A stretch of 64,000 nucleotides of DNA from the NCBI RefSeq assembly GCF_000241485.1, contig NZ_JH584241.1:1225435-1289434 (forward strand), given 5' to 3'. The DNA is from Sphingomonas sp. PAMC 26605. GTDB taxonomy: Bacteria > Pseudomonadota > Alphaproteobacteria > Sphingomonadales > Sphingomonadaceae. How positions within the stretch are numbered: the first letter of the stretch is position 1; every line of letters starts with the position of its first letter. Under the pieces are notes generated by a model, which was not told where the DNA came from, did no database searches, and was given only the letters and a program-made list of their open reading frames with translations. Shown in pieces: positions 40,666-52,380 of this stretch. The position numbers and the translations under genes are program-made.

Positions 40666-41975
40666 GCACCAACCCGACCACGCTTCACGACGTCCAGCCC
40701 GACGGCTTCTTCACGCGCGGCCTGGCCGAAGCCGATCCCGCGATCTTTGCCGGCGTCCAGCACGAGCTGACGCGCGAGCAGACGCAGATCGAGCTGATCG
40801 CGTCGGAGAACATCGTGTCGAAGGCGGTGCTCGAGGCGCAGGGTTCGGTGTTCACCAACAAATATGCGGAAGGGTATCCCGGCAAGCGCTATTATCAGGG
40901 CTGCCATCCGTCGGACGAAGTCGAGCAGCTCGCGATCGACCGTGCCAAGCAGCTGTTTGGGTGCGCCTATGTCAACGTGCAGCCGCATTCGGGGGCGCAG
41001 GCGAACGGCGCGGTGATGCTCGCTTTGGTCAAGCCGGGCGAGACGATCCTCGGGATGAGCCTCGATGCCGGCGGCCATCTCACGCACGGCGCGCGCGCGG
41101 CGATGTCGGGCAAATGGTTCAACGCGGTGCAGTACGGCGTCGATCCGGTCAGCCATCTGATCGACTTCGACGAAGTCGCGGCGCTGGCGCGCGAGCATAA
41201 GCCAAAGCTGATCATCGCGGGCGGCTCGGCCTATCCGCGGCAGATCGATTTCGCCAAGTTCCGCGCGATCGCGGACGAGGTCGGCGCCTATTTCATGGTC
41301 GACATGGCGCATTTCGCGGGACTGGTCGCAGCGGGCCTGCATCCCTCGCCCTTCCCGCACGCGCACATCGCGACGACGACGACGCACAAGACGCTGCGGG
41401 GCCCACGCGGCGGGATGATCCTCGCCGACGACGAGGCGCTCGGCAAGAAGCTCAACTCGGCGGTGTTCCCCGGGCTGCAGGGCGGTCCGCTGATGCACGT
41501 CATCGCCGCCAAGGCGGTCGCGTTCGGCGAGGCGCTCGAGCCCGGCTATAAGAGCTACATCGCTGCGGTGATCGAGAACGCCAAGATCCTGGCGGCGACG
41601 CTGAAGGAGCGCGGCGCGGAGATCGTCTCGGGCGGCACCGACACGCATCTCGCCTTGATCGATCTCACCCCGCTCGGCGTCACCGGCAAGGACGCCGACG
41701 AAGCGCTCGAGCGTGCGGGCATCACCTGCAACAAGAACGGCATTCCCAACGATCCGCTGCCGCCGACCAAGACCAGCGGGATCCGCGTCGGCTCGCCCGC
41801 GGGCACGACGCGCGGTTTCGGTCCGGCCGAGTTCCGCGAGATCGGAAACATGGTCGCCGATGTGCTCGACGGCCTGCGCCAGAAGGGCGAGGCGGGCGAC
41901 CCGCAGGTAGAAGCTGCTGTACGTGAGCGTGTTATTGTACTATGTCACCGGTTCCCGATCTATCCGGAGAGCTGA
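40662..41975 (+). CDS. glyA: serine hydroxymethyltransferase
   Basis: PLP enzyme that exchanges serine and glycine, feeding one-carbon metabolism. The 437-residue product has [67 protein letters not shown] and the PLP lysine in [36 protein letters not shown] lies near the end. The C-terminus [18 protein letters not shown] is typical. The product is coupled to rpiB, and the glycine supply is relevant to hemA. Confidence 0.96.
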   Translation: MSTNPTTLHDVQPDGFFTRGLAEADPAIFAGVQHELTREQTQIELIASENIVSKAVLEAQGSVFTNKYAEGYPGKRYYQGCHPSDEVEQLAIDRAKQLFGCAYVNVQPHSGAQANGAVMLALVKPGETILGMSLDAGGHLTHGARAAMSGKWFNAVQYGVDPVSHLIDFDEVAALAREHKPKLIIAGGSAYPRQIDFAKFRAIADEVGAYFMVDMAHFAGLVAAGLHPSPFPHAHIATTTTHKTLRGPRGGMILADDEALGKKLNSAVFPGLQGGPLMHVIAAKAVAFGEALEPGYKSYIAAVIENAKILAATLKERGAEIVSGGTDTHLALIDLTPLGVTGKDADEALERAGITCNKNGIPNDPLPPTKTSGIRVGSPAGTTRGFGPAEFREIGNMVADVLDGLRQKGEAGDPQVEAAVRERVIVLCHRFPIYPES

Positions 41976-41976
41976 C

Positions 41977-42231
41977 ATGACCGACCATGCTGGTGACGAG
42001 AAGTCCAAGACCACTTTCGAAGACATGGCCCGCGCCGTGGGCGAAGACGTTGTCGAGGTGCTCGACAGCGCGGTCGACAAGACGAGCACCTTGCTCGGCG
42101 GCGAGGACGGCAACCGACTCGTCGGTGGCGCGGTCGTCGGCGCGCTGGCGGCGATCGTGCTGCCCTTTTCGCTGGTGACGGGCGCACTGCTCGGTGCCGG
42201 CTACGCCGCTTATCGAAAGTTGAACAAATAG
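41977..42231 (+). CDS. small acidic protein with a glycine-zipper membrane tail
   Basis: Eighty-four residues. The first half (THAGDEKSKTTFEDMARAVG-like, acidic) is soluble, while LVGGAVVGALAAIVLPFSLV followed by TGALLGAGYAAYRKLNK is a Gly/Ala-rich membrane segment. No named family was recognised. It starts one base after the glyA stop and ends three bases before nrdR, so it is clearly part of the operon. The function is unknown. Confidence 0.65.
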   Translation: MTDHAGDEKSKTTFEDMARAVGEDVVEVLDSAVDKTSTLLGGEDGNRLVGGAVVGALAAIVLPFSLVTGALLGAGYAAYRKLNK

Positions 42232-42234
42232 AAG

Positions 42235-42696
42235 ATGCGCTGCCCCTTTTGCGGACATGAAGACAGCCAGGTCAAGGATTCGCGTCCGACCGAAGATGCC
42301 GGCGCGATCCGCCGCCGGCGCCAGTGCGAAGGGTGTGCGGCGCGCTTCACCACGTTCGAACGGATCCAGCTGCGCGAGCTGACCGTGCTCAAGAGCGAGG
42401 ACAAACGCGAGCCGTTCGATCGCGAGAAGCTGCTGCGCTCGGTCTCGATCGCGGCGCGCAAGCGCCCGATCGATCCGGTGCGGCTCGAAAAGCTCGTCTC
42501 GGGCATCCAGCGCCAGCTCGAGACGCAGGGCGAGAGCGAAGTCCGCTCGGGGCGGATCGGCGAGATGGTGATGGAGGGGCTGAAAGGCCTCGATTCGGTC
42601 GCCTATATCCGCTTCGCCAGCGTCTATAAGGACTTCCGCGAGGCGCGCGATTTCGAGGAATTCGCCGGCAATGTGAGCGAGGTCGGCAAGGCGTGA
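42235..42696 (+). CDS. nrdR: transcriptional repressor NrdR
   Basis: Nucleotide-sensing repressor of ribonucleotide reductase genes. The 153-residue protein has the zinc ribbon ([17 protein letters not shown], then [20 protein letters not shown]) and an ATP-cone domain ([33 protein letters not shown]). Length and motifs are standard. Its NrdR-box targets are not in this window. It overlaps the next gene by GTGA. Confidence 0.96.
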   Translation: MRCPFCGHEDSQVKDSRPTEDAGAIRRRRQCEGCAARFTTFERIQLRELTVLKSEDKREPFDREKLLRSVSIAARKRPIDPVRLEKLVSGIQRQLETQGESEVRSGRIGEMVMEGLKGLDSVAYIRFASVYKDFREARDFEEFAGNVSEVGKA

Positions 42697-43430
42697 AGGA
42701 TCCGCAGGCTGTTCCGCCGCCCGTCCTTGTCCTGGTCCGCCCGCAGCTCGGTGAGAATATCGGCAAGGCCGCGCGCGCGATGCTCAATTTCGGGCTGGTC
42801 GAAATGCGCCTCGTCGCCCCGCGCGACGGCTGGCCCAACCCCTCGGCCGGGCCCGCGGCATCGGGCGCCGATATCGTGCTCGAGCGCGCGCGCGTCTATG
42901 AAACCGTTGCCGCGGCGGTGGCCGATTGCAGCCATGTCTTTGCAACGACGGTGCGCAAGCGCGGTGTGACCAAGCCGGTGGTGACGCCCGAACAGGCCGC
43001 GTCGGCGATCCACGCCGGCCCGGGACGCGCGGCGATCCTGTTCGGCCCCGAGCGTTCGGGGCTCGAGACCGACGACGTCGCGCTCGCGCGCACGATCATC
43101 ACCGTGCCGATCAACCCCGAATTCGGCTCGCTCAACCTCGCGCAGGCGGTGATCCTCGTCGCCTACGAATGGTCCAAGGGGATGGGACTCGCCCAGCCGC
43201 CCGCCGTCGAGCTTCATGAGCCAGCGCCGCAGGCCGAGCTCGACGGGATGATCGAACAGCTCGACGCGATGCTCGTCGCGACCGATTTCTTCTACCCGCC
43301 CGATCGCACGCCGGTGACGCGGCGTACGCTGCGCACCTTGCTGACCAAGCCAGGCTGGTCGGCGCAGGAGGTGCGCACGCTGCGGGGGGTGTTGTCCGCG
43401 CTTTCGGGAAAGACACCGCGCCGACCTTGA
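42693..43430 (+). CDS. trmJ: TrmJ-like tRNA/rRNA 2'-O-methyltransferase (SpoU family)
   Basis: SPOUT-class methyltransferase of 245 residues. It begins [20 protein letters not shown], with [18 protein letters not shown], the knot region [17 protein letters not shown], and [21 protein letters not shown]. The C-terminal helices carry [17 protein letters not shown]. It is closest to TrmJ, which methylates the wobble-region ribose at position 32 of tRNA. The start is GTG, overlapping the nrdR stop by GTGA. It is the last gene of the rpiB-glyA run. Confidence 0.88.
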   Translation: MKDPQAVPPPVLVLVRPQLGENIGKAARAMLNFGLVEMRLVAPRDGWPNPSAGPAASGADIVLERARVYETVAAAVADCSHVFATTVRKRGVTKPVVTPEQAASAIHAGPGRAAILFGPERSGLETDDVALARTIITVPINPEFGSLNLAQAVILVAYEWSKGMGLAQPPAVELHEPAPQAELDGMIEQLDAMLVATDFFYPPDRTPVTRRTLRTLLTKPGWSAQEVRTLRGVLSALSGKTPRRP

Positions 43431-43508
43431 TCGGATTGCCCCGGCGTCATACTGCGGTGCAGCAGCGTTCTTGCATGCGTGTTCCGATGTCCTAACCCAG
43501 GAGTTTCC

Positions 43509-43757
43509 ATGAAGACGTTGTCGGCCGCCTTGCTCCTGTGTTTGCCGATGATCGCCCAGGCCGCCGACTCGCCGCTAGCTGCGTCGACGGAGAAGGAAAA
43601 GAAGGTCTGCCGCAGCGAGGAATCGACCGGATCGCTGTTCGTCAAGCGCGTCTGCCACACGAAAACCGAATGGGCAGCGCTCGACATCGAGGGTCAGCGC
43701 TCGGCCGAGCACATACAGAATCAAAGCCGCGGCAACGGCGTCGACATCCCGCGCTAA
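43509..43757 (+). CDS. small secreted protein with a cysteine pair
   Basis: Eighty-two residues with signal peptide TLSAALLLCLPMIAQAAD. The mature part KKVCRSEESTGSLFVKRVCH contains two cysteines 16 residues apart, probably a disulfide, followed by TKTEWAALD and a hydrophilic tail. I recall proteins with this Cys-x-TGS-x-Cys layout as common uncharacterised sphingomonad genes, but no function is known. AGGAG lies about 5 bases upstream. It is monocistronic and converges with chorismate mutase. Confidence 0.72.
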   Translation: MKTLSAALLLCLPMIAQAADSPLAASTEKEKKVCRSEESTGSLFVKRVCHTKTEWAALDIEGQRSAEHIQNQSRGNGVDIPR

Positions 43758-43761
43758 GCGC

Positions 43762-44064
43762 TCAGCGTCGGTCGAACGCGGCCAGTTCGTAGGCGATCGA
43801 CGCTTCGACCAGTTGCTCCCAGAGATCGGCGACGATGCGCTCAGGCGCGCCGGCCGCTGCCGCTGCGGCAACCGCATTGTCGATCACCTGCATCTTGCGC
43901 GCCTCGTCGCGCACCGCCGTCCGCGCGGGTTTGATCCGCGCAGCGGCGTCCATATAGGCGAAGCGCCGCGCGAGCAGCGCGACCAGTTCGCGATCGACCT
44001 GATCGACGCCGGCGCGGACCTCGGTCATGGTGGTGCAGTCGGGGCCGGGAAGGATCTCGCTCAT
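43762..44064 (-). CDS. chorismate mutase (AroQ family)
   Basis: A 100-residue, all-helical chorismate mutase that makes prephenate for phenylalanine and tyrosine. The N-terminal helix has [20 protein letters not shown] with the catalytic-site arginine, followed by [17 protein letters not shown] and a C-terminal helix [18 protein letters not shown]. Start MSEILPGPD is preferred over an ATG eight codons upstream. It could also be an isochorismate-pyruvate lyase-like protein (PchB type), which shares the fold, but no siderophore genes are near. Confidence 0.82.
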   Translation of the reverse strand: MSEILPGPDCTTMTEVRAGVDQVDRELVALLARRFAYMDAAARIKPARTAVRDEARKMQVIDNAVAAAAAAGAPERIVADLWEQLVEASIAYELAAFDRR

Positions 44065-44204
44065 GGCCCCGCTCTTGGCGGGACCCACCGCGCCTGTCCA
44101 GCTTGACTCGCGGCGCCCGCACGGCTAGGCGCCCACCTTCGCAAATGGCCCCGCACCCCGGTGAAGCGGTGGCCCTGCCTCGATCCTTACAGATCCGGAT
44201 AGAG

Positions 44205-44237
44205 CGATACCGGGTATCGATCTCCTGCCCCGGCAGG
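44205..44237 (+). promoter_or_regulatory. hairpins in the rpsD leader
   Basis: Two palindromes lie in the untranslated leader of rpsD: CGATACC-G-GGTATCG (44205-44219) and CCTGCC-CC-GGCAGG (44224-44237). Such leaders are often where S4 represses its own mRNA, but no match to a named leader family was established. Confidence 0.35.
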
Positions 44238-44273
44238 CGGTCTTGTCACGAAGCACTTGCCAAGGAATATCAC

Positions 44274-44888
44274 ATGTCGAAGCGTTCAAGCGCAAAGTAC
44301 AAGCTCGATCGCCGGATGGGCGAGAACATCTGGGGTCGTCCCAAGTCGCCGGTCAACAAGCGTGAATACGGCCCTGGCCAGCACGGCCAGCGCCGCAAGG
44401 GCAAGGTCTCGGACTTCGGCATCCAGCTGCGCGCCAAGCAGAAGCTCAAGGGCTATTATGGCGACGTGACCGAGAAGCAGTTCCGCGCCTGCTACACCGA
44501 AGCCGCGCGCATGAAGGGCGACACCGGCCAGAATTTGATCGGCCTGCTCGAGCAGCGTCTCGACATGATCGTCTATCGCGCCAAGTTCGCACCGACCGTC
44601 TGGGCGGCGCGTCAGCTCGTTTCGCACGGCCATGTCCGCGTCAACGGCGTGAAGTGCAACATCGCGTCGCGTCGCTGCTTCGTCGGTGACGAGATCACGC
44701 TCGGCACCAAGGCCAAGGAAATGGCGCTGGTGCTCGAAGCGCAGCAGCTCGCCGAGCGCGAAATCCCCGATTATGTCGCTCCCGATGGCGCGGCGAAGGT
44801 CACCTTCACGCGCGTTCCGGCGCTCGACGAAGTGCCGTATCCGGTGAAGATGGAACCGAACCTGGTGGTCGAGTTCTACAGCCGCTGA
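44274..44888 (+). CDS. rpsD: 30S ribosomal protein S4
   Basis: S4 nucleates 30S assembly on 16S rRNA. The 204-residue product begins [20 protein letters not shown] and lacks the zinc-binding cysteines of some S4 proteins. The S4 RNA-binding domain is complete ([40 protein letters not shown]), and the C-terminus is [16 protein letters not shown] lies seven bases before the ATG. It stands outside a large ribosomal operon, as in other alphaproteobacteria, with its own leader and terminator. Confidence 0.97.
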   Translation: MSKRSSAKYKLDRRMGENIWGRPKSPVNKREYGPGQHGQRRKGKVSDFGIQLRAKQKLKGYYGDVTEKQFRACYTEAARMKGDTGQNLIGLLEQRLDMIVYRAKFAPTVWAARQLVSHGHVRVNGVKCNIASRRCFVGDEITLGTKAKEMALVLEAQQLAEREIPDYVAPDGAAKVTFTRVPALDEVPYPVKMEPNLVVEFYSR

Positions 44889-44893
44889 GGCAA

Positions 44894-45024
44894 GGCTCCA
44901 GCGCAGCTGGAGCCAGCCACACTCAGCGGCTCGGCCGGCGGTGCCACGGCACCGTCCGACGACGTGGCTTCGCCACGGCGCGATCCGAACCAAGAAGGGC
45001 GGCCCCGCAACGGGCCGCCCTTTT
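44894..45024 (+). terminator. three tandem hairpins ending in the rpsD terminator
   Basis: After rpsD come GGCTCCAGC-GCA-GCTGGAGCC (44894-44914), CGTGG-CTTCG-CCACG (44963-44977) and the true terminator AAGGGCGGCCC-CGCAAC-GGGCCGCCCTT (44995-45022) ending in TTTT. The last hairpin ends 3 bases before the stop of the convergent peptidase gene. The hairpin-rich 3' end could form a stable RNA. Confidence 0.8.
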
Positions 45025-45026
45025 CG

Positions 45027-47023
45027 TTATTTGGCCGGCAGCTTCAGCGCCGTCCGAAGGAAGGCATCGGCCTTGTCGAGCAATTGCGGCCGCGCGTCGC
45101 TGTCGTCGAGCTGGTGATCGAGCCCATGAAACTCGACATAGTCGACCTGCTTGCCCGCCGCGCGCAGCCGCGACGCCATCAGCCGTGATTCGCCGACGCC
45201 GACATTCTGGTCGCGGTCGCCGTGGAACAGCAGCACCGGCGCGGTGATCCGCGCGGCGTTCTGCGCTGGCGAGCCCTCGCGGACGTGCGGGCCCTTGCCG
45301 ATGCGCGCATCCTCTTCGGCAAAGTCGGTATAGTCGTGCCGTTCCTGCCGCCGCGTCTCGAGATCGGTGACGGGAGCGACCGCGACGATCGCCTTGAACA
45401 GCGCCGGATCGAGCACCGCTGATTGCAGCGCGGCATAGCCGCCGTAGGACCAGCCGACGATCGCCAGTCTGGCCGGGTCGGCGATCCCCTGCTTGACCAG
45501 CCAGCGTCCGCCATCGTTGACGTCGCCGATCGCGACGCGCCACGATTTGTAGCCATTGTCCTTGAACCACGCTTCGCCGTAACCGGTCGATCCGCGGAAA
45601 TTGGGTTGCAGCACGGCGTAGCCGCGATTGGCGAAGAATTGCGAGAGCCAGTCGAAACCCCATTCGTCGCGCGCTTCGGGACCGCCGTGCGGCATCACGA
45701 TCGTCGGCAGCCCCTTGCCGTCGCTGCCCGGCGGCAGCGTGAGATAGGCCGGGATCTGTGTTCCGTCGGTGGCCGTGAAGGTGATCGGCTTGACCTGCGC
45801 CAGCGTCGTCGTGGCGAGCGCGCCGCGCGCGGGGAGGACTTCACCCAGATGGCGAGTGGCTTTGTCGTACAAGTAGAAATGCCCGGGGTCGACATCGCTG
45901 CCCGCGAACAGCAGCAATTTGCTCTCGTCGGCGCTGGCGTCGACGAAGGTGACGAGCGGCAGGCCCGGCAGCGCGCGCGACAGCGACGCGGCGAGCGCCT
46001 TGAGCGTGGGGTCGAAGAACGCGCTCTGGCGCTTGTCGGTGACGAAGCTCGCGCCGACCACGCGATTCTGCCGCCCGATCCGGATCAAATCGTCGACATC
46101 GACGTCGGGGTGATCGAGCACGAGCGTCTTGGTCAGGCTGCCGTCGAGCGCGATCGCGTACAGCGCCTGGCGCCCGTCCTTGGCGTCGAACCCGTAGACC
46201 AGGTTGCGATCACGATCGACCGCATAGGGGTTGAATCCGGTGGTCTTGCTTCCGGTGAACTTGAGCGTTCCGAGCGGCAGCCAATCGTGGCTGTCCGCCT
46301 TGCGATAGCGATAGCTGATCGTGTCGCCGTCATAGCCCGAATGGAGCCGTGGCCGGATCCCCATCACCCGGACCGCGCCATGGCCGTCGGAGATGAACTC
46401 GGCGGCTTCGGCGTTCGGCGATTCGACGGTCGTGCGGCGTAGCGTCGTCGTGTCGATCCGATCGATGCCCAGCCCCTCGCGGCCGTCGGCGAGCAGCGTA
46501 CCGGTGCCCGCTTCGGGGATGTAGCTCCGCGTTACCAGGACGGTCCCGGGGCACCGCCGCTCCAGTCGATCACCGCGCCGCCACCGAACGCCACACCGAG
46601 CGCGCGGGCGTTAGAGCGCGCGCTCAGCACCTTGAGGTTCTTTCCGTCCTTGTCGATCGATATCAGGCGCGTGTAGCCGTCATGCCCGCGCTCGGTCTCG
46701 AGGATCATGTAGATGCCACAGACGAGGCGCGTGTCGCTCGACCAGTTGCACCGCGTCAGGCGGTCGGGATCGCCGCTCGACGACAGGATCGGCTTGGGCA
46801 CTCCATCGGCGAGCGAGACGATGACGAGTGCGGCGCCTCTCCCCTTGATCGCGGCGATATAGGAAATTGTCGAGCCATCGGGCGAAAGGCTGATTTGCTG
46901 GATATCCTGGCGCGCTCCGAACCGCGTCGCAGCGTCGCTGTGAACGGGCGCCACCGTATCGGCAGCGAACAGCGGCCCGCTGAAACAGGCGGCGAGCGCC
47001 ACCACAAACTTGGCTCTTTTCAT
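45027..47023 (-). pseudogene. S9 (prolyl oligopeptidase) family peptidase, broken by a frameshift
   Basis: An exported serine peptidase split between two frames. The N-terminal part (start 47023) has signal peptide FVVALAACFSGPLFAADT and propeller-like blades, and ends in ...VIDWSGGAPGPSW. The C-terminal part (frame ending at 45027) continues TVLVTRSYIPEAGTGTLLAD and carries the catalytic serine in IVGWSYGGYAAL, aspartate in LFHGDRDQNVGV and histidine in EFHGLDHQLDD. One extra base in the G/C run at about 46543-46552 would join the frames without gap (GAPG followed by TVLV). Either the gene is inactive or the sequence has a one-base error there. It is divergent from an M28 peptidase. Confidence 0.85.
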
Positions 47024-47151
47024 AAAAATCCCCCCCGCAGAGGATGCTACCGACGTTTTCGTGCGATGCAATGGGATCGATGGTGTCCAGGTTGCGCGCT
47101 CGCGATGCGGCTGCCAGAACGGTGTCCTTAGCTAAAGAGGGATCTGTGCCG

Positions 47152-48801
<1,650 letters not shown>

Positions 48802-48804
48802 AAG

Positions 48805-49779
48805 ATGTCGAAGCTGCTGCCGCCCGCGGAATGGGCACCGCATGCCGCGGTGTGGATCGGGTTTCCGAGCCATCCCGAGCTGTGGGAGGACGATCTCGAT
48901 ACCGCGCGCGACGAAGTCGCGGCGTTCGGGCGCGCGGTGCATGCCGAGGGGCGCGGCGAGCAGGTCATCTTCGTCGTCGCCGATGAGGATGCGGCGGACG
49001 CGGCGCGCGACCTGGCGGGCGATTTCGCCGAGATCGTGGTCGAGCCGTTCGGCGATATCTGGCTGCGCGACACCGGGCCGATCGTGCTGTCGGACCACAG
49101 CGCGCGTGCGTTCCGCTTCAACGGCTGGGGCGGCAAATACGATCTGCCCGGCGACGACGATGTCGGGCTGCGGCTCGCGGCGAGCAAGCTGCTGCCGGTC
49201 GAGCGCTGCGACTGGGTGCTCGAGGGTGGGGCGATCGACGGCGACGGCACCGGGCTGGTCGTCACGACCGAGCAATGCCTGCTCAACGCCAATCGCAACC
49301 CGGCGCTCAGCAAGGCCGAGATCGAGCAGCGGCTGCACGACGATCTCGGCTTCGACCAGATCCTGTGGCTCGGTGATGGGCTGATGCACGATCATACCGA
49401 CGGGCATGTCGACAATCTCGCGCGCTTCGTCGCGCCGGGCGTGCTGGCGATCCCGCAGGCGGCCGAGAACGACCCCAATTGGCTGGTCTATCAGCATGCC
49501 GCGAGCGCCGCCGAAGCGATGGCGGGGGTCACGGTGGTGCGGATCCCGTCGCCTGGCCGCGTGCTGCGCGACGAGGAGATCGTCCCGGCGAGCTATATGA
49601 ACTTCTACATCGGCAATGCCGCTGTCGTGGTGCCGCTCTACGGCGCACCCAATGACGAATCGGCGGTCGCGGCGGTGCAGGCGCTGTTCCCGGGGCGCAC
49701 CGCGGTGGGCTTGCGCGCCGATGCGATCCTGACCGGCGGCGGCAGCTTCCATTGCATCTCGCAGCAAGTGCCCGCCTGA
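48805..49779 (+). CDS. aguA: agmatine deiminase
   Basis: Hydrolyses agmatine to N-carbamoylputrescine and ammonia. The 324-residue pentein-fold enzyme has the guanidine-binding region FGDIWLRDTGPIVLSDH, NGWGGKYDLPGDD, and ILEGGAIDGDGTGL-type loops. DHTDGHVDNLARF carries the catalytic histidine and the C-terminal GGGSFHCISQQ the cysteine (Cys317). It abuts the M28 peptidase by 3 bases. aguB, the next step, lies 3 kb downstream with gcd and an iron-permease-like gene between. Confidence 0.94.
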   Translation: MSKLLPPAEWAPHAAVWIGFPSHPELWEDDLDTARDEVAAFGRAVHAEGRGEQVIFVVADEDAADAARDLAGDFAEIVVEPFGDIWLRDTGPIVLSDHSARAFRFNGWGGKYDLPGDDDVGLRLAASKLLPVERCDWVLEGGAIDGDGTGLVVTTEQCLLNANRNPALSKAEIEQRLHDDLGFDQILWLGDGLMHDHTDGHVDNLARFVAPGVLAIPQAAENDPNWLVYQHAASAAEAMAGVTVVRIPSPGRVLRDEEIVPASYMNFYIGNAAVVVPLYGAPNDESAVAAVQALFPGRTAVGLRADAILTGGGSFHCISQQVPA

Positions 49780-49958
49780 TCGGCGAGGCGCGATCGGGGA
49801 GATGCGGGCGGTCGCGTTCCGCGGAGCCGAAGCTAATCCAAATTAGAAACGCTCCGTTGCCTAAAGGTTACGGAACCCGGTCGGCTGCGACCTGTTGGCA
49901 GGCTAGTGGCTAAGCGCATGATTCTGCGCGCCGATGGCCGCGGCAAAGGGAAATGCGC

Positions 49959-52376
49959 ATGAGCGAATGGCGAAGCTGGCCGGCGATCCTTCTGGGGCTG
50001 GTCATCGCGGCGATCGGGCTCGTCCTCACCATCGGCGGGGTCTGGCTCGTCGCGATCGGCGGATCGCCCTATTATCTGCTCGCCGGCGTCGCGATGCTGG
50101 TGTCGGGGGTGCTGCTCGTCCGCGGCCGCGTTACCGGGGCCTATCTCTATATCGCGGTGGTCGCGCTGACCGTGCCGTGGGCGTTTGCCGATTCGACCAG
50201 CAACCTCGTCTGGGCGCTGGTCCCGCGGATCATCGCGCCGATCGTGCTGCTGATCGCGACGCTGCTCGTCATGCCGACGCTGACCGCCACGCGCCAGCGC
50301 TGGCGGCTGGCGGGCGGTGCGATTGCCGGCGTCGTCGTCGCGACCGTGCTCCTGTTCACCGTGCTCGGCACGCGCGACGTCGCGATCGCCGCGCTGCCGG
50401 CGCAGACCTCGACCGGGATGGGCGATCCGTCGGGCGTGTCGACCGGCGCCGACTGGCCGGTCTATGGCGGCACCGGCGCCGCGCGCCGCTATTCGCCGCT
50501 GACGCAGATCAACGCCAGCAATGTCGGCGACCTCAAGCAGGTGTGGCTCAGCCATACCGGCGACATGCCGAGCGATGCCGCCGCCGCCGCGCAATATGGC
50601 GCCGAGACGACGCCGCTCAAGATCGGCAATTCGCTCTATCTGTGCTCGGCCAAGAACATCATGATCTCGATGGACGCGGCGACCGGCAAGGAGAATTGGC
50701 GCTTCGACCCGAAGGTCGCCAACGCGTGGATTCCCTATACCGCCGCCTGTCGCGGCGTGACCTATTATGCCGTACCGGGCGCCAAGCCCGACGCGGTGTG
50801 CGCGACGCGCATCCTCGAGGGCACGCTCGACGCGCGGCTGATCGAGGTCGACGCCAGGACCGGCAAGCCGTGCGCCGATTTCGGCGCCAACGGCCAGGTC
50901 GACGCCAAGATCGGCATGGGCCATGTCTTCCCGGGCCTCGTTTCGATAAACTCGCCGCCGGTCATCTTCCGCGGCATCGCGGTCACCGGGCATCAGACCA
51001 CCGACGGACAGGAACGCTACGAGCCGTCGGGCGTGATCCAGGGCTTCGACGCGGTCACCGGCAAATTGCGCTTCGCCTGGGACATGAAACATCCCGAATG
51101 GACCGGCTATCCGCCCGCGGGGCAGGAATGGGCGCGCGGCACGCCCAACATGTGGACGATGGCGAGCGGCGACGAGAAGCTCGGGCTGGTCTTCCTGCCG
51201 ATGGGCAATTCGACGGTCGATTATTGGAGCTCGCTGCGCACCAAGCCCGAGAACGATTTTGCCACCTCGATCGTCGCGCTCGACGTGACGACGGGCAAGC
51301 CGCGCTGGCATTTCCAGGCGGTCAAGAAGGATGCGTGGGATTACGACTTCGGCAGCCAGCCCTCGCTGATCGACTATAAGGGCACGCCGGCGCTGCTCGT
51401 CTCGTCGAAGCAGGGCGACATGTATGTGCTCGACCGCGCGACGGGCAAGGCGCTGACTCCGGTCGGCACGATCAAGGCGCCGGACGGCGGGATCGAACCC
51501 GACCAGCGCTCGCCGACGCAGATCGTCTCGCTGTGGCAGACGCTGCGCAAGGGCGTGCTGACCGAATCGGACATGTGGGGCATGTCGCCGATCGACCAGA
51601 TGATCTGCCGCATCAACTTCCGCCGGGCGAGCTACAAGGGTTTCTACACCCCGCCCGAGGTCGACCGGCATTCGATCGAATATCCCGGTTATAATGGCGG
51701 GACCGACTGGGGCAGTGTCGCGGTCGATCCGATGCGCGGCGTGATCGTCGCCAATTACAACGACATGCCCAATTACGTCCGGCTCGTCCCGCGCAAGATC
51801 GCCGACCAGAAGGGTTGGTTCACGCGCGAGCAGAAGGCCGACATGGCCAAGCAGGACCAGGGCGGCAACGCCAGCCGTGGCGACAAGCCGCACGCCGAGG
51901 GCGCGGGCGATCCGCAGGCGGGGACGCCTTATGCGGTCGACGTCAATGCCGGGTGGCAGATGCCGTTCACCGGGATGCTGTGCAAGCAGCCGCCCTATGG
52001 CGGGATCCGCGCGATCGACTTGGCGACGGGCAAGACGATCTGGGATCGTCCGTTCGGCTCGGCGCGCAAGAACGGGCCGTTCGGCATTCCGAGCTACCTG
52101 CCCTTCACGATCGGCACGCCCAACAATGGCGGTTCGATCGTGACCGCGGGCGGGATCATCTTCGTCGCGGCGGCGACCGACGATCTGTTCAAGGCGATCG
52201 ACCTCAAGACCGGCAAGATCCTGTGGCAGGTCGCGCTCCCCGCGGGCGGGCAGGCGACGCCGATGGTCTACGAACAGAACGGCCGCGAATATGTCGTGCT
52301 GATGACCGGCGGGCATCACTTCATGAAGACGCCGATCGGCGATCAGGTGATCGCCTGGGCGCTGCCTAAGAGCTGA
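49959..52376 (+). CDS. gcd: membrane-bound PQQ-dependent glucose dehydrogenase
   Basis: Oxidises glucose to gluconolactone on the periplasmic side, passing electrons to ubiquinone. The 805-residue product has five N-terminal membrane helices (about residues 8-140) and then an eight-bladed propeller with quinoprotein motifs: TGADWPVYGGTGAARRYSPL, KIGNSLYLCSAKNIMISMDA, GKENWRFDPKV, ALDVTTGKPRWHFQAVKKDA and GGSIVTAGGIIFVAAATDD. The ATG at 49959 fits the AAGGG ribosome-binding site better than one two codons upstream. PQQ synthesis genes are not in the window. A compound palindrome follows. Confidence 0.95.
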   Translation: MSEWRSWPAILLGLVIAAIGLVLTIGGVWLVAIGGSPYYLLAGVAMLVSGVLLVRGRVTGAYLYIAVVALTVPWAFADSTSNLVWALVPRIIAPIVLLIATLLVMPTLTATRQRWRLAGGAIAGVVVATVLLFTVLGTRDVAIAALPAQTSTGMGDPSGVSTGADWPVYGGTGAARRYSPLTQINASNVGDLKQVWLSHTGDMPSDAAAAAQYGAETTPLKIGNSLYLCSAKNIMISMDAATGKENWRFDPKVANAWIPYTAACRGVTYYAVPGAKPDAVCATRILEGTLDARLIEVDARTGKPCADFGANGQVDAKIGMGHVFPGLVSINSPPVIFRGIAVTGHQTTDGQERYEPSGVIQGFDAVTGKLRFAWDMKHPEWTGYPPAGQEWARGTPNMWTMASGDEKLGLVFLPMGNSTVDYWSSLRTKPENDFATSIVALDVTTGKPRWHFQAVKKDAWDYDFGSQPSLIDYKGTPALLVSSKQGDMYVLDRATGKALTPVGTIKAPDGGIEPDQRSPTQIVSLWQTLRKGVLTESDMWGMSPIDQMICRINFRRASYKGFYTPPEVDRHSIEYPGYNGGTDWGSVAVDPMRGVIVANYNDMPNYVRLVPRKIADQKGWFTREQKADMAKQDQGGNASRGDKPHAEGAGDPQAGTPYAVDVNAGWQMPFTGMLCKQPPYGGIRAIDLATGKTIWDRPFGSARKNGPFGIPSYLPFTIGTPNNGGSIVTAGGIIFVAAATDDLFKAIDLKTGKILWQVALPAGGQATPMVYEQNGREYVVLMTGGHHFMKTPIGDQVIAWALPKS

Positions 52377-52380
52377 CCTT

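Noticed and set aside
49872..49896. GGAAC followed after 16 bases by TGTT upstream of gcd as an EcfG promoter
   Set aside because: The -10 element has TGTT rather than CGTT, so it does not fit the consensus well enough.
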